From Streptomyces narbonensis (GTDB lineage: Bacteria > Actinomycetota > Actinomycetes > Streptomycetales > Streptomycetaceae): a stretch of 64,000 nucleotides of DNA. The DNA lies in the NCBI RefSeq assembly GCF_014649015.1, contig NZ_BMSF01000007.1, positions 62,001-126,000 of the forward strand, read 5' to 3'. The notes under the pieces are model-generated. The model saw only the letters and a program-made list of their open reading frames with translations, was not told the origin of the DNA and did no database searches. Shown here piece by piece: positions 27,459 through 36,300 of the stretch (position 1 is its first letter; every line of letters begins with the position of its first letter). The translations under genes were made by a program, and so were the position numbers.

Positions 27459-29549
27459 TCAACTCCGTTCGGGCCTCCGCTGGATGACACGATCCCGGAA
27501 ATCGGGCGCCAGCGCGTCCGTGAGCTCGTCCAGGACGTCGAGGAGCAGCCGGCCGCCCCTTTCGAGGAGGAAGTGGTCCGGCGGGTCCGCCGACCAGCCG
27601 GCGACGGTCTCCCGGAGGTCGTCCCAGTGCGGCTCCCTGCGCTCGCGTACGTCCTTCGCGCCCTGCTCCGTCGAGCGGCGCAGGGCCTCCGCGAGGCCCG
27701 CGGCGGCGGGCAGCGGAGTGGCGCCGCGGTCCGGGAGGTGCGCCTCCAGGAGCATCGCCGCCCGGCCGAACTCCGCGACGGCGTGCCCGGCCGCCTCCGC
27801 CGTCGCGTGCGAGAGCCCCCGGTGGCGTACCGGCTCGTGGGTCGCCCGGTCCACCGCCTCCTGCCAGGCCACCCGGGCGGCCCTGGCGGCGAGGAGCGCC
27901 TCCCGGACGTCGGGGCAGGACTGGCCGGCGGGTTCGGCGTACCGGGCGGCGACGGCGGCGGCGTACCGGCCGGAGGCCGACAGCCAGTCCGCGAGGCGGC
28001 CACGCAGCCGGGGCGTCTCCCAGGCCGGGTAGACGGCGTAGCCGAGCATGGCGAGCACCCCGCCGAGGAGGGTCAGCAGCACGCGCTCCCGGACCGTCTG
28101 GGTGAGGCCGGCGCCGTCCATGCCGAGGAGGAAGACGACGTATGCGGCGACGCAGGCCTGGGCGACGGCGTACCCCGTGCGCATCAGGAGGTACATGCCG
28201 AAGGCGCACAGCACCGCGAGGGCGGCGGACAGGTACACGCCCGGGTGGGCTGTCCGGACGACCGCCGTCGCGAGCGCCACGCCGACGAGCGTGCCGCCGA
28301 AGCGGGCCACGGAGCGGGCGTACGTCTGCGTGAAGTCCGGCCGCATCACCATGACGGAGGCCATCGGCGCCCAGTACCCGTGGCCGAAGGGGAGCGCGGT
28401 GCCGAGGAGGTAGCCGGCGGCCGTGACCGCCGAGACGCGGACGGCGTGGCGCAGGATCGGGGAGTCGGGGCGCATCTCGGCACGCATCTTCGCGAGGACG
28501 ATCGGCCCGAGCCGGACCATCGTGGGGCGGGTGCGGGCCTCGTCCGAGCTCGTCTCGGTACGCGGCTCCGCCGTCTCGACGACGTCGCCGAGCAGGGCGG
28601 CGAGCCGGTGGGCGGCGCGGCGGGGCGGGCCGGAGAGGATCGCGCCGGTGTCGGGGGTGCGGAGTGCGGCGACGGCCGGCGGGGGGAGGGTGACCGGCTC
28701 GCCGTGCCGGATCGCGTGCGCGGCGGCGTCGAGGACGGCGGCCGTGGCGGCGAGCAGCTCGCGCACGCGGTCCCGCTGCGGCCCCTTCTCCGGCACGCCG
28801 ACGGCCGGGTCGGCGAGCGAGGCGAGGACCGGGCGGATCCGCTCGGCGAGGCCGCGCGCGCCGTGCAGTTCCGCCGGGCGGCGGCGGGCCTGTCGCGGGG
28901 TGACGGCGGCGGCGCTGCGGGCCGTCATGAGCGGGACGGGGTCGAAGGGGGCGACCGGGTCGTGGCGGAGGCGGCGGGCGTAGTCCGCCTCGGCGGCGAG
29001 CGCGTCGGCGAGGGCGTCGCGCTGGGCGCCCCAGCGGCGGACGGGGAGGAGGACGACGAGGGCGGCCTGGGCGACGCCGCCCGCGAAGATCATGGCGGCG
29101 TGGCCGGCGGCGGTGGCGACGGAGGTGGGGAGGGTGACCGTCACCAGCATGATCGCCACGTTGGAGGAGGCGATGATGCCGGCGGTGGGGCCGGCGGCCC
29201 AGGCGAGGCCGGAGAGGAACGTCCAGAGGAGCAGCAGGGCGAGGAAGAGGAAGGGGTGGGAGCCGGCGCCGGTGACGTAGCCGAGGAAGGTCGACACGGC
29301 GAGGCTGGCGCCGGAGGCGAGGGCGAGGGTGGGGCGGGGGCGCCAGGAGCGCTGGAAGGTGGCGATGGCCGCCTGGAAGGCGCCGAAGGCGGAGGAGGCG
29401 GCGACGGCGGGGCCGAAGAGGGCGAGCGAGAGGCCGACGACGAGGGCGAGGCCGAGGGCGCCGCGGGCTGCGATGACGGGTTCGAGCTGCCGCCGCTCGA
29501 CGGTGAGCCCTGAGCGGGCGGTCTCCTTCAGGGCCCGGAGCCAACTCAT
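27459..29549 (-). CDS. FUSC family membrane protein (aromatic acid/fusaric acid exporter type)
   Basis: A 696-residue protein with two hydrophobic blocks, each of about five helices (residues roughly 25-170 and 345-500). They are separated by a soluble region and followed by a C-terminal cytoplasmic helical domain. This is the duplicated FUSC layout of aromatic-acid exporters. The second half has F-G-H-G-Y-W-A-P-M-A-S-V-M-V-M-R-P-D and F-G-G-T-L-V-G-V. ATG 29549 is chosen because the domain begins there (M-S-W-L-R-A-L-K-E-T); upstream in-frame sequence is repetitive DNA. The 30-base gap to the secreted gene suggests co-transcription. Confidence 0.85.
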   Translation of the reverse strand: MSWLRALKETARSGLTVERRQLEPVIAARGALGLALVVGLSLALFGPAVAASSAFGAFQAAIATFQRSWRPRPTLALASGASLAVSTFLGYVTGAGSHPFLFLALLLLWTFLSGLAWAAGPTAGIIASSNVAIMLVTVTLPTSVATAAGHAAMIFAGGVAQAALVVLLPVRRWGAQRDALADALAAEADYARRLRHDPVAPFDPVPLMTARSAAAVTPRQARRRPAELHGARGLAERIRPVLASLADPAVGVPEKGPQRDRVRELLAATAAVLDAAAHAIRHGEPVTLPPPAVAALRTPDTGAILSGPPRRAAHRLAALLGDVVETAEPRTETSSDEARTRPTMVRLGPIVLAKMRAEMRPDSPILRHAVRVSAVTAAGYLLGTALPFGHGYWAPMASVMVMRPDFTQTYARSVARFGGTLVGVALATAVVRTAHPGVYLSAALAVLCAFGMYLLMRTGYAVAQACVAAYVVFLLGMDGAGLTQTVRERVLLTLLGGVLAMLGYAVYPAWETPRLRGRLADWLSASGRYAAAVAARYAEPAGQSCPDVREALLAARAARVAWQEAVDRATHEPVRHRGLSHATAEAAGHAVAEFGRAAMLLEAHLPDRGATPLPAAAGLAEALRRSTEQGAKDVRERREPHWDDLRETVAGWSADPPDHFLLERGGRLLLDVLDELTDALAPDFRDRVIQRRPERS

Positions 29550-29971
29550 GGGCCTGAGCGTATCCGCGAACCCGTACGAAACGGGTGTTTCCCTCCCCCG
29601 CCCCGCCCCTTCCCGAAACCCTGCCGGGGGCGGGTGGGGGTGCTGTCCGGGGGGACGCAGTCCCCCGGACCCCCTGGCGGGGGGGCGCGGCGGCTGCGCG
29701 CCGGGGGCCCGGCCCCCCGGGGGGCCGGTGGGGCGGTCGGGTCGGGGCTCGGCAAGCCCCCGGGGCGCGGGGCCGGTGAGGTCGTGGCCCGGCAGGCCCC
29801 CGGGGCGCGGGGCCGGTGAGGTCGTGGCCCGGTAGGCCCCCGGGGCGCGGGGGGCCGGTGGGGCGGTCGGGTCGTGGCTCGGCAGGCCCCCGGGGCGCGG
29901 GGGGCCGGTGGGACGGTCGGATCGTGGCCCGGCAGGCCCCCGGGGCCCGGACGGGAGCGGTGTCGGGGGTG
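29550..29971. other. GC-rich intergenic region upstream of the FUSC gene
   Basis: This 422-bp gap between the FUSC start and the DUF2786 stop is almost wholly G/C. From about 29703 it consists of imperfect tandem repeats. I see no gene; long open frames across it are products of the base composition. Confidence 0.7.
29703..29950. repeat. Imperfect tandem repeats of 40 and 50 bp
   Basis: The block GGCAGGCCCCCGGGGCGCGG, or a one- to two-base variant, starts at 29751, 29791, 29831, 29881 and 29931. The spacing is 40, 40, 50 and 50 bases; the longer units carry an extra GGGGCGGTCGG-type segment. A degenerate copy precedes them. Confidence 0.8.
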
Positions 29972-31096
29972 TTACGGGAGGTGGGGGCGGTTGGGGTGGA
30001 GGGAGGTTTTGTCGGCTGCTGTGGTGCCGTGGGTCCAGCCGTCCTCGTCCCAGGCCGCTCTCACCCTCGTCGACCTCGTCTCCGGGAAGAGTTCGTCCGT
30101 GCGGTTCGTGACCGCGAGGTCGCGGGAGGCCAGGGCCGGGAGGAGGGTCGGGGTCTCCGCGGCGACCCGTCGGGACGTCGCCGACAGGCGGGCGCCCAGG
30201 CGGTTGGCGTAGGCCAGGAGGAAGGACTGGCGGAACGACTTCGTGCGCTTCCGGCCGCCCGCCCGCTGCTCCGCTTCCGCCCTCGTCATCGCCGCCGTGC
30301 CCTGGACCAGCAGCGAGGTGTAGAGCAGCTCCACCGGGTCCAGGTCCGCCTCGAAGCCGACCACCGTCGAGAAGCCGTACGCCTCGTTCCACACCGCCCG
30401 GCAGTGGTTCGCCGTCGCCACCGCGTCCAGCAGGATCGCCTTCGCCTGTTCGTACGGCGGCTCCACCCCGATCCGGATCGCGCCCGGCGTCTCCGGAGAC
30501 GGCGCGCCCGCCGCGAGCGTCGCCTCGTCCAGGCTGTGCCGCGCCATCAGCTCCTGGGCCTTCGCCGTGAGGGCCTCCGCCTCCTCCGGGTACCCCGTCG
30601 CCTCCGCCTTCGCGAGCAGCGCCCGGATCCGGGACAGCATGCGGGGCTCCCCGGCGACGGGCGGCGGCAGCTTCTCGCCCGGGACCGGGCCGACCGCGTC
30701 GAGCCTCGGCAGCCGTACCAGGATCCGGTACAGCTCCAGGACGGTCGTCGCGGACGAGAAGCGGTCCGTCGGCCGGACGGCGCCGGGGTCCAGCTCGTCC
30801 AGCTGCGCCTGCCAGCGGTGCGGCAGCCGCTCGTAGCCCGCCGTCTCCGCCCTGATCACGCTCGCGAGGACGCGGACGTGCTCGTCCGAGAGCTCGCGGC
30901 GGACCGTGCGCGCCAGGTCCGCCGGCTGCCAGCCCCGCCCCCACAGCGTCCGTACGAACTCCTCGCCGCGCCGCGCCAGTTCCGCGTCGGCGGCCCGGTC
31001 CGCGGCGGCGAGGAGCGAGGCCGCCGTGTCGAGCGAGACGTCGTCGCTCGCATACAGCGCCTCGAAGGCCTTGTCGATGATGCCGGTGCCGCTCAC
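29972..31096 (-). CDS. DUF2786 domain protein
   Basis: A 374-residue soluble protein. The DUF2786 signature lies in R-M-L-S-R-I-R-A-L-L-A-K-A-E-A-T-G-Y-P-E-E-A and L-T-A-K-A-Q-E-L-M-A-R-H, followed by a longer region with a Lys/Arg-rich helix near G-G-R-K-R-T-K-S-F. No catalytic function is known for the family, although it occurs in some phage and mobile contexts. GTG 31096 overlaps the stop of the HxlR gene (GTGA) and has GAGGA upstream; ATG 31114 is poorer. Confidence 0.8.
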   Translation of the reverse strand: MSGTGIIDKAFEALYASDDVSLDTAASLLAAADRAADAELARRGEEFVRTLWGRGWQPADLARTVRRELSDEHVRVLASVIRAETAGYERLPHRWQAQLDELDPGAVRPTDRFSSATTVLELYRILVRLPRLDAVGPVPGEKLPPPVAGEPRMLSRIRALLAKAEATGYPEEAEALTAKAQELMARHSLDEATLAAGAPSPETPGAIRIGVEPPYEQAKAILLDAVATANHCRAVWNEAYGFSTVVGFEADLDPVELLYTSLLVQGTAAMTRAEAEQRAGGRKRTKSFRQSFLLAYANRLGARLSATSRRVAAETPTLLPALASRDLAVTNRTDELFPETRSTRVRAAWDEDGWTHGTTAADKTSLHPNRPHLP

Positions 31097-31482
31097 GCCG
31101 TCCTCGCGTCCCATTCCTCGCGCGACCGGGCGATCACCGCACGGTGGTCGAGCGACCAGTCGATCAGTCGGCTGATGAGGTGGGTCATGCTCCGGCCCGT
31201 CTCGGTCAGCGCGTACTCCACCTGCGGCGGAGTCGTCGGGTACACCGTCCGCGAGACCAGTCCGTCGCGTTCGAGGCGGCGCAGGGTGAGCGTCAGCATC
31301 CGCTGCGAGATGCCGGTGACCAGCCTCTGGAGCTCGCGGAACCGCCGTGGCCCCGGGGCCAGTTCGACGACGACATGAACCGTCCACTTGTCGCCCAGGC
31401 GGTCCTGCACGTCCCGTACGCCGCACTCCTCCGCGCAGCTCACCGGCGCGCCGGTGGTTACCTCCGTGTGCCCTTCCGACAT
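31093..31482 (-). CDS. HxlR family transcriptional regulator
   Basis: A 129-residue winged-helix regulator. It has the family signature C-x-x-E-C-G-V-R-D-V-Q-D-R-L-G-D-K-W-T-V, with a reactive Cys near the N-terminus, followed by F-R-E-L-Q-R-L-V-T-G-I-S-Q-R-M-L-T-L-T-L-R-R-L-E-R-D-G-L. HxlR/QorR proteins sense quinones or diamide-type stress through cysteine. It is divergent from an NmrA-like gene, the classical qorR-qorB pairing, with 73 bases between starts. Confidence 0.92.
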   Translation of the reverse strand: MSEGHTEVTTGAPVSCAEECGVRDVQDRLGDKWTVHVVVELAPGPRRFRELQRLVTGISQRMLTLTLRRLERDGLVSRTVYPTTPPQVEYALTETGRSMTHLISRLIDWSLDHRAVIARSREEWDARTA

Positions 31483-31555
31483 CGAAGTGCCTCCTTCCGC
31501 GATCTTTCCCGTCCCCTCACGATGGTCTCAGCCGTCACCACCCCAGGGGGAATCC

Positions 31556-32374
31556 ATGCTGCTCGTCACCGGCGTCTCCGGCGCCCTCGGCTCTCTCGTC
31601 GCCGCCCGTCTCGCCGGCCGCGCCGACGTCGTCCTCGGCACCCGCGCCGGACTGCCCGGCACCCGCCGCGTCGACTTCGACGCGCCCGAGACCCTCCCGG
31701 AGGCCTTCGCCGGGGTCGGCACCCTGCTCCTCGTCTCCGCCGGGTACGGCGAGGACGACACGGTCGTCGCCCGGCACGAGGCCGCGATCTCCGCCGCCGA
31801 GCGGGCCGGCGTCCGCCACCTCGTCTACACGAGCCTGTCCGGCGACGGCGACCACCTCGCGTACTCCCTCGCCCACCGCTGGACCGAGCGGCGGCTCCGG
31901 CGGTCCACCACGCTCGACTGGACGATCCTGCGCAACGGCCTCTACGCCGAGCTCCTCGCCGGGATCGCCGCCCCCGACGCCGAGAACCGCATCACCGGGC
32001 CCCTCGGCGAGGGCCGGCTCGCCGCCGTCGCCCGCGAGGACCTCGCCGACGTCGCCGTCTCCGTCGCCACGGACCCCGCCGCCCACCGCGGCCGCGTCTA
32101 CGAGCTCGTCGGCGAGCGCCCCCTCGGCGGCGCCGACCTCGCGGCGGCGCTCGGCGCCACCTACGCCCCGGGCTCGCTCGCGGACGCCCGCGCGGCCGTC
32201 GCCGCCTCCGGGGCCGTGCCCTTCCAGGTGCCGATGCTGGCGAGCACGTACTCGGCGATCGCGCACGGCTTCCTCGACGGAACGGGCGTCGAGAGCGATC
32301 TCCGCACGCTGCTCGGCGGGCGCGAACCCCTCGACGCACTGGATGTGTTCATGAAGGCCGTACGCGAGGGGTAG
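31556..32374 (+). CDS. NmrA/SDR-like NAD(P)H-binding protein (QorB-like)
   Basis: A 272-residue atypical short-chain dehydrogenase. The dinucleotide-binding loop is V-T-G-V-S-G-A-L-G at residues 4-12; later come H-L-V-Y-T-S-L-S and R-N-G-L-Y-A-E, which match NmrA and type-2 quinone oxidoreductases such as QorB. The canonical Tyr-x-x-x-Lys is absent, as in that subfamily. ATG 31556 follows AGGGGG. Divergence from the HxlR regulator suggests quinone-responsive control. Confidence 0.88.
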   Translation: MLLVTGVSGALGSLVAARLAGRADVVLGTRAGLPGTRRVDFDAPETLPEAFAGVGTLLLVSAGYGEDDTVVARHEAAISAAERAGVRHLVYTSLSGDGDHLAYSLAHRWTERRLRRSTTLDWTILRNGLYAELLAGIAAPDAENRITGPLGEGRLAAVAREDLADVAVSVATDPAAHRGRVYELVGERPLGGADLAAALGATYAPGSLADARAAVAASGAVPFQVPMLASTYSAIAHGFLDGTGVESDLRTLLGGREPLDALDVFMKAVREG

Positions 32375-32444
32375 GGCCAGGCATACCTCCCGGACGCCCG
32401 GCAGTGGTCGTGATCGGTGGCGGCGGAAACGGTTCGCTTGAGCC

Positions 32445-33302
32445 ATGACGAAGACGAGGACGACCGCGACCACGACCACCAGCACCAGCACCAGCACCAG
32501 CACCAGCACCAGCACCAGCACCACGAACGCGGCCACGAACACCGCAGCTGTGCGTCTCCGGGGCCTCGCCCGCCACCACCGCGACGTCCGCGCCCTCGAC
32601 GGCGTCGACCTCGACTTCGCCGCCGGGACCTTCACCGCCGTCATGGGTCCCTCGGGCTCCGGCAAGTCCACGCTGCTCCAGTGCGCGGCCGGGCTCGACC
32701 GGCCCACCGCCGGGAGCGTGGAGGTCGGCGGAACGGCCCTGGAGGGGCTGAGCGAGCGGCGCCTGACCCTGCTGCGGCGGGACCGGATCGGCTTCGTCTT
32801 CCAGTCGTTCAACCTCCTGCCCAGCCTGACGGCCGCACAGAACGTCGCCCTGCCGCTCCGCCTCGCCGGCCGCCGCCCCTCTCGTACGGAGGTGGGAGAG
32901 GCCCTCGCCCGCGTCGGGCTCGCCGGGCGGGAGCGGCACCGGCCGGGGGAGCTCTCCGGCGGGCAGCAACAACGGGTCGCGATCGCCCGGGCGTTGATCA
33001 CCAGACCCGCCGTCCTCTTCGGGGACGAGCCGACGGGCGCGCTCGACTCGACGACGAGCCGCGAGGTCCTGGCCATGCTGCGCCGGCTCGTCGACGAGGA
33101 CGGCCAGACGATCGTCATGGTCACCCACGACCCGGTGGCGGCGGCCCGCGCGGACCGGGTGGTGTTCCTGGTCGACGGCCGCCTGGCGGGCGAACTGGCC
33201 GCGCCGACCGTGGAGTCGGTCGCGGCCCGGATGGCGGGCCTCGAAGCACCCGAGGATGCCCGCCGTGGCTCCGGCGAGCCCGTGGGGAGCCCGGCATGCT
33301 GA
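32445..33302 (+). CDS. MacB/LolD-type ABC transporter ATP-binding protein
   Basis: A 285-residue ATPase with Walker A G-P-S-G-S-G-K-S-T, the Q-loop V-F-Q-S-F-N-L-L-P, signature L-S-G-G-Q-Q-Q-R-V, Walker B L-F-G-D-E-P-T-G-A-L-D and the H-loop T-H-D. It begins with about 30 Thr/Ser/Ala residues, encoded by seven perfect ACCAGC units (32478-32519), before the ATPase fold. This head is not part of the family, and no good ribosome site precedes the ATG, so the true start may be inside or after it. It overlaps the permease start. Confidence 0.9.
   Translation: MTKTRTTATTTTSTSTSTSTSTSTSTTNAATNTAAVRLRGLARHHRDVRALDGVDLDFAAGTFTAVMGPSGSGKSTLLQCAAGLDRPTAGSVEVGGTALEGLSERRLTLLRRDRIGFVFQSFNLLPSLTAAQNVALPLRLAGRRPSRTEVGEALARVGLAGRERHRPGELSGGQQQRVAIARALITRPAVLFGDEPTGALDSTTSREVLAMLRRLVDEDGQTIVMVTHDPVAAARADRVVFLVDGRLAGELAAPTVESVAARMAGLEAPEDARRGSGEPVGSPAC
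32478..32519 (+). repeat. Hexanucleotide microsatellite (ACCAGC)7
   Basis: Seven perfect tandem ACCAGC units encode Thr-Ser repeats at the N-terminus of the ABC ATPase, flanked by imperfect Thr codons. The unit keeps the reading frame, so copy-number changes would alter head length only. Confidence 0.9.
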
Positions 33303-35416
33303 GCGTCGTCCTCTGCGGTCTCCGTGCCCGCTGGGCCTCCTTCCTCGGCGGATTCCTCGCCCTCGCCCTCGGCGTCGGGCTGCTCACCACGATGGGTCTC
33401 GGCCTCTCCGCCACTTTCCACGCGCCCGAGCGTTCTCCCCAGCGGTTCGCCTCCTCGCCGGTCGTCGTCCAGGGCCAGGACCGGCTGACGCTCGACGTGC
33501 GGCGCGGGCCGGACACCGTCCCCGTGTCGCAGCGGCTCGACCGTCCACAGCCTGTGGACAGAGAACTCCTGCGCGAGCTCCGCACCCGCTGGCCCCTCAC
33601 CACCTCCGGCGGCCCCGACGCCGTCGGCCTCGACGCCCCCGCCGCCGAGGTCCGGGCCCTGGTCGGCGACCGCGCCCGGGTCCTCACCGGCGACGCGCGG
33701 CGCGACGCCGACCCCGACCCCGAGCGGGCCGCCCAGGCCCTCGTCGGACTCAACGCCCTCCTCGGCACCACCGGCGGCGTCACCGCCTTCGTCTCCGTCT
33801 TCGTGGTCGCCTCCACCTTCGCCTTCGCCGTCGCCCTGCGCCGACGCGAGTTCGGCCTCCTCCGCACCGCCGGAGCCACCCCCGGCCAGGTCCGCCGGAT
33901 GCTCCTCGCCGAGGCCACGGCGCTCGGCGTGCTCGCCTCCGCCACCGGCTGCGCGCTCGGCGCCGCCGGCGCCCCCTTGCTGGCCCGGGCACTCGTGGAC
34001 GGCGACCTGGCGCCCGAGTGGTTCGCGGTCGGCGACGCCGCCTGGCCCTTCCACCTCGCCTTCTGGACCGGCCTGACCGTCGCCCTCGCCGGGGCCGTCG
34101 CCGCCTCCCGCCGGGCCGGGAAGGTCGGCCCGACGGCCGCGCTCCGCGAGGCGGACGTCGACACCGACGTCCTGCCGCCCGGCCGGGCACTCTTCGGCGC
34201 GGGGCTGCTCCTCGCGGGGCTCGGGCTGCTCGTCTGGACGTACGCCACCGAACCGTCGGAGCTGCTCAAGCGGAAGACGTACACGACCTTGCCGATGCTC
34301 CTCGTCGGCGGCGTTGCGCTCCTCTCCCCGCTCCTGGTGCGGCCCGTCGCGCGGCTGCTGCGGCTGCGCGGGGCCGTGGGGACGCTCGTACGGGAGAACA
34401 GCGCCGCCTCCGTACGCCGCACCGCCGCCATCGCCGCGCCCGTCCTCGTCACCGTCGCGCTCGCCGGGACGCTCTTCGGCTCGGCGGCGAGCGTCACACG
34501 GACGCGGGGCGTCGAGGCGCGGGAGCAGACGGCCGCTCAGTACGTGGTGAGCGGCGAGGACTTGAAGGAGGTCGGGCCTTCCGCCCTCCCGGACGGGGCC
34601 GTCGCCTCACCCACCGCGTCGACCTCCCTCTTCGTACGGGACGGGGCCGAGGCCGTCGTCAAGTACGGGGCGCGGGCGGTGGCCGACCCGGCGGCCTTCG
34701 CGGAGCTGGCCCGGCTGCCCGTCGTCGCGGGGGACCTGCGGGACCTCGACGACCGGTCGATCGTCGTCAACGAGGAGTTCGAGCGGCACCGGATCGGCGA
34801 GACCGTCGAGATCTGGCGCGCCGACGGGAGCGGTCCCGTACGGCTCCGGGTCGTGGCCGTCCTCGCGCTCGGGACCGGCGACAACGGCCCGTACGTCACC
34901 CGGGCGAACGCACCCGGCGCCCCGCTCGACCGGATCGATGCGAGCGGCGGCGGCGCGGCCACGGTGCGGGCCCTGGAGGCGAGCGGCGGGACCGTCAGGA
35001 CCGCCGGAGCGTGGGCCGCGGCCGGCCATCCGGAGAGCGGCCCGCAGGCCCGGCTCGGGATGATCCTGGTCCTCGGGATCGCGCTCGTCTACACGGTGAT
35101 CGGGCTCGCCAACACGCTCCTCATGGCGACGTCCGTACGCGGCGGGGAACTGGCCTCCCTCCGGCTGGCCGGCGCCACCCGCGCCCAGATCCTGCGGGTC
35201 GTGACGGGCGAGGCGGTGCTCGCCACCGCGATCGGGGCGCTGCTCGGCCTCGCGGTGACGGCGGCCGTCCTCGGCACCTTGGGCGCGGGCCTCGCCGCGC
35301 TCTCGGCCCCCGTCGCCCTGGTCCTCCCGTGGGCCACGGTCGGCGCCGCCGCGGGGGTCTGCGCGGCGGTCGCGGTCGCCGCGTCGGCCCTCCCCGCGTG
35401 GCGCCTCACGCGCTGA
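33296..35416 (+). CDS. FtsX-like ABC transporter permease (MacB/LolCE type)
   Basis: A 706-residue permease with a first membrane helix (residues 15-38), an extracytoplasmic domain, and FtsX-type helices near 155-290. A second membrane block, a second exported domain (about 400-560) and three C-terminal helices follow. The R-R-R-E-F-G-L-L-R-T-A-G-A-T and R-G-G-E-L-A-S-L-R-L-A-G-A-T sequences are the paired FtsX coupling motifs. It overlaps the ATPase gene by seven bases. Such pairs move lipoproteins, antimicrobial peptides or other hydrophobic substrates. Confidence 0.9.
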   Translation: MLSVVLCGLRARWASFLGGFLALALGVGLLTTMGLGLSATFHAPERSPQRFASSPVVVQGQDRLTLDVRRGPDTVPVSQRLDRPQPVDRELLRELRTRWPLTTSGGPDAVGLDAPAAEVRALVGDRARVLTGDARRDADPDPERAAQALVGLNALLGTTGGVTAFVSVFVVASTFAFAVALRRREFGLLRTAGATPGQVRRMLLAEATALGVLASATGCALGAAGAPLLARALVDGDLAPEWFAVGDAAWPFHLAFWTGLTVALAGAVAASRRAGKVGPTAALREADVDTDVLPPGRALFGAGLLLAGLGLLVWTYATEPSELLKRKTYTTLPMLLVGGVALLSPLLVRPVARLLRLRGAVGTLVRENSAASVRRTAAIAAPVLVTVALAGTLFGSAASVTRTRGVEAREQTAAQYVVSGEDLKEVGPSALPDGAVASPTASTSLFVRDGAEAVVKYGARAVADPAAFAELARLPVVAGDLRDLDDRSIVVNEEFERHRIGETVEIWRADGSGPVRLRVVAVLALGTGDNGPYVTRANAPGAPLDRIDASGGGAATVRALEASGGTVRTAGAWAAAGHPESGPQARLGMILVLGIALVYTVIGLANTLLMATSVRGGELASLRLAGATRAQILRVVTGEAVLATAIGALLGLAVTAAVLGTLGAGLAALSAPVALVLPWATVGAAAGVCAAVAVAASALPAWRLTR

Positions 35417-35480
35417 GCGGCGATGGTGGGACGACGGGGCGGTGACAAGGGTCGGAGCCGGGTCACCGCCCCTCCACGCA

Positions 35481-35513
35481 CGCGCGTGGCGGGTCGACGG
35501 CCCGCCACGCGCG
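35481..35513. terminator. Hairpin between convergent permease and GNAT genes
   Basis: CGCGCGTGGCGGG at 35481-35493 pairs perfectly with 35501-35513 around a seven-base loop. It lies 65 bases after the permease stop and is followed at once by a second hairpin. Confidence 0.75.
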
Positions 35514-35517
35514 CGTG

Positions 35518-35558
35518 CCCGGACCAGGGCCTGACCCCCGAGCAGGCCCTGGTCCGGG
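35518..35558. terminator. Second, perfect 16-bp hairpin in the same gap
   Basis: CCCGGACCAGGGCCTG at 35518-35533 pairs with its exact complement at 35543-35558 around a nine-base loop. With the preceding hairpin it should stop transcription from both sides. Confidence 0.85.
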
Positions 35559-35587
35559 CCGCGTGCGTGGAGCGGGGCCCACCGCGT

Positions 35588-35630
35588 CACGACGTCACCG
35601 CGCCACGACGTCACCGCGCCACGACGTCAC
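35588..35630. repeat. Three 16-bp tandem repeats spanning the GNAT stop codon
   Basis: CACGACGTCACCGCGC starts at 35588, 35604 and 35620; the last copy is partial. Each contains TCA, so each copy recreates a TGA on the minus strand. The true GNAT stop is in the third copy. Confidence 0.85.
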
Positions 35631-36217
35631 TCCGACCCCGACTCCGACTCCGACTCCGTCGGCTTCTTCGCCTCCCGCCACTCCCGCGCGAGGACCGACC
35701 AGACCTCCTCGTCGTGCAGCGCGCCCCGGTAGGCGTAGCTCTCCCGCAGGACGCCGTCCCTGGTCATGCCGAGGCGTCTGGCGACGGCGATGCTGGGCCC
35801 GTTGCCGGCGGCGACCACCCACTCCATCCGGCGGATGCCCCGCACCTCGATCGCCCAGTCGATCAGCGCCCGCGCCGCCCGGGTCACCAGGCCCTTGCCG
35901 GCCCCTGCGGGCTCCAGCCAGCAGCCCGCCTCGGCACGGCCGGACCTCGTGTCCAGCGTCCGGAGGATCACGGCGCCGACGAGCGTGCCGTCGGCCAGCC
36001 AGATGCCGTGGATGCGGCCCGTGTCGGCCGCCGCCTTCTCCGCGTACGCGCGGAGGAAGGCCCGGCTCGACTCCAGGTCGGTCACGACGTCGGGCAGGCC
36101 GTTGCGGGCTCCGATGAACTCCCGCCCCCGGTCCATGTGCGCCAGGAACTCGTCTGCCTGCCACGGTTCGAGCGGGCGCAGCTCCGCGCCGTCGTCACCC
36201 AGGGACATCGCGTACAT
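35627..36217 (-). CDS. GNAT family N-acetyltransferase (RimJ/RimL-like)
   Basis: A 196-residue acetyltransferase of the RimJ/L group: A-E-L-R-P-L-E at the N-terminus, A-E-A-G-C-W-L-E-P in the core, then the acetyl-CoA loop A-G-A-G-K-G-L-V-T-R-A and N-G-P-S-I-A-V-A-R-R-L-G-M. Likely substrates are ribosomal protein N-termini or small amines. ATG 36217 follows GGAAGG by about ten bases; the frame is open to 36262. The C-terminus is a Ser-Glu repeat (S-E-S-E-S-E-S) adjoining the tandem repeat. Confidence 0.87.
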   Translation of the reverse strand: MYAMSLGDDGAELRPLEPWQADEFLAHMDRGREFIGARNGLPDVVTDLESSRAFLRAYAEKAAADTGRIHGIWLADGTLVGAVILRTLDTRSGRAEAGCWLEPAGAGKGLVTRAARALIDWAIEVRGIRRMEWVVAAGNGPSIAVARRLGMTRDGVLRESYAYRGALHDEEVWSVLAREWREAKKPTESESESGSE

Positions 36218-36300
36218 CGTCGTCGTCGCCTTCCACTGCACGGTCGCCGGATCCAGCCACACAAGGGGTGGATCTTCTCACCCTCCGCCGGGCGCGGGAC

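Noticed and set aside
29816..31378. Open frame opposite DUF2786
   Set aside because: Shadow frame without motifs; starts within the repeat array.
33543..33560. Palindrome GTCCACAGCCTGTGGAC resembling two inverted DnaA boxes
   Set aside because: It lies inside the permease coding sequence, is a single site, and has no cluster of boxes or AT-rich region as an origin would have.
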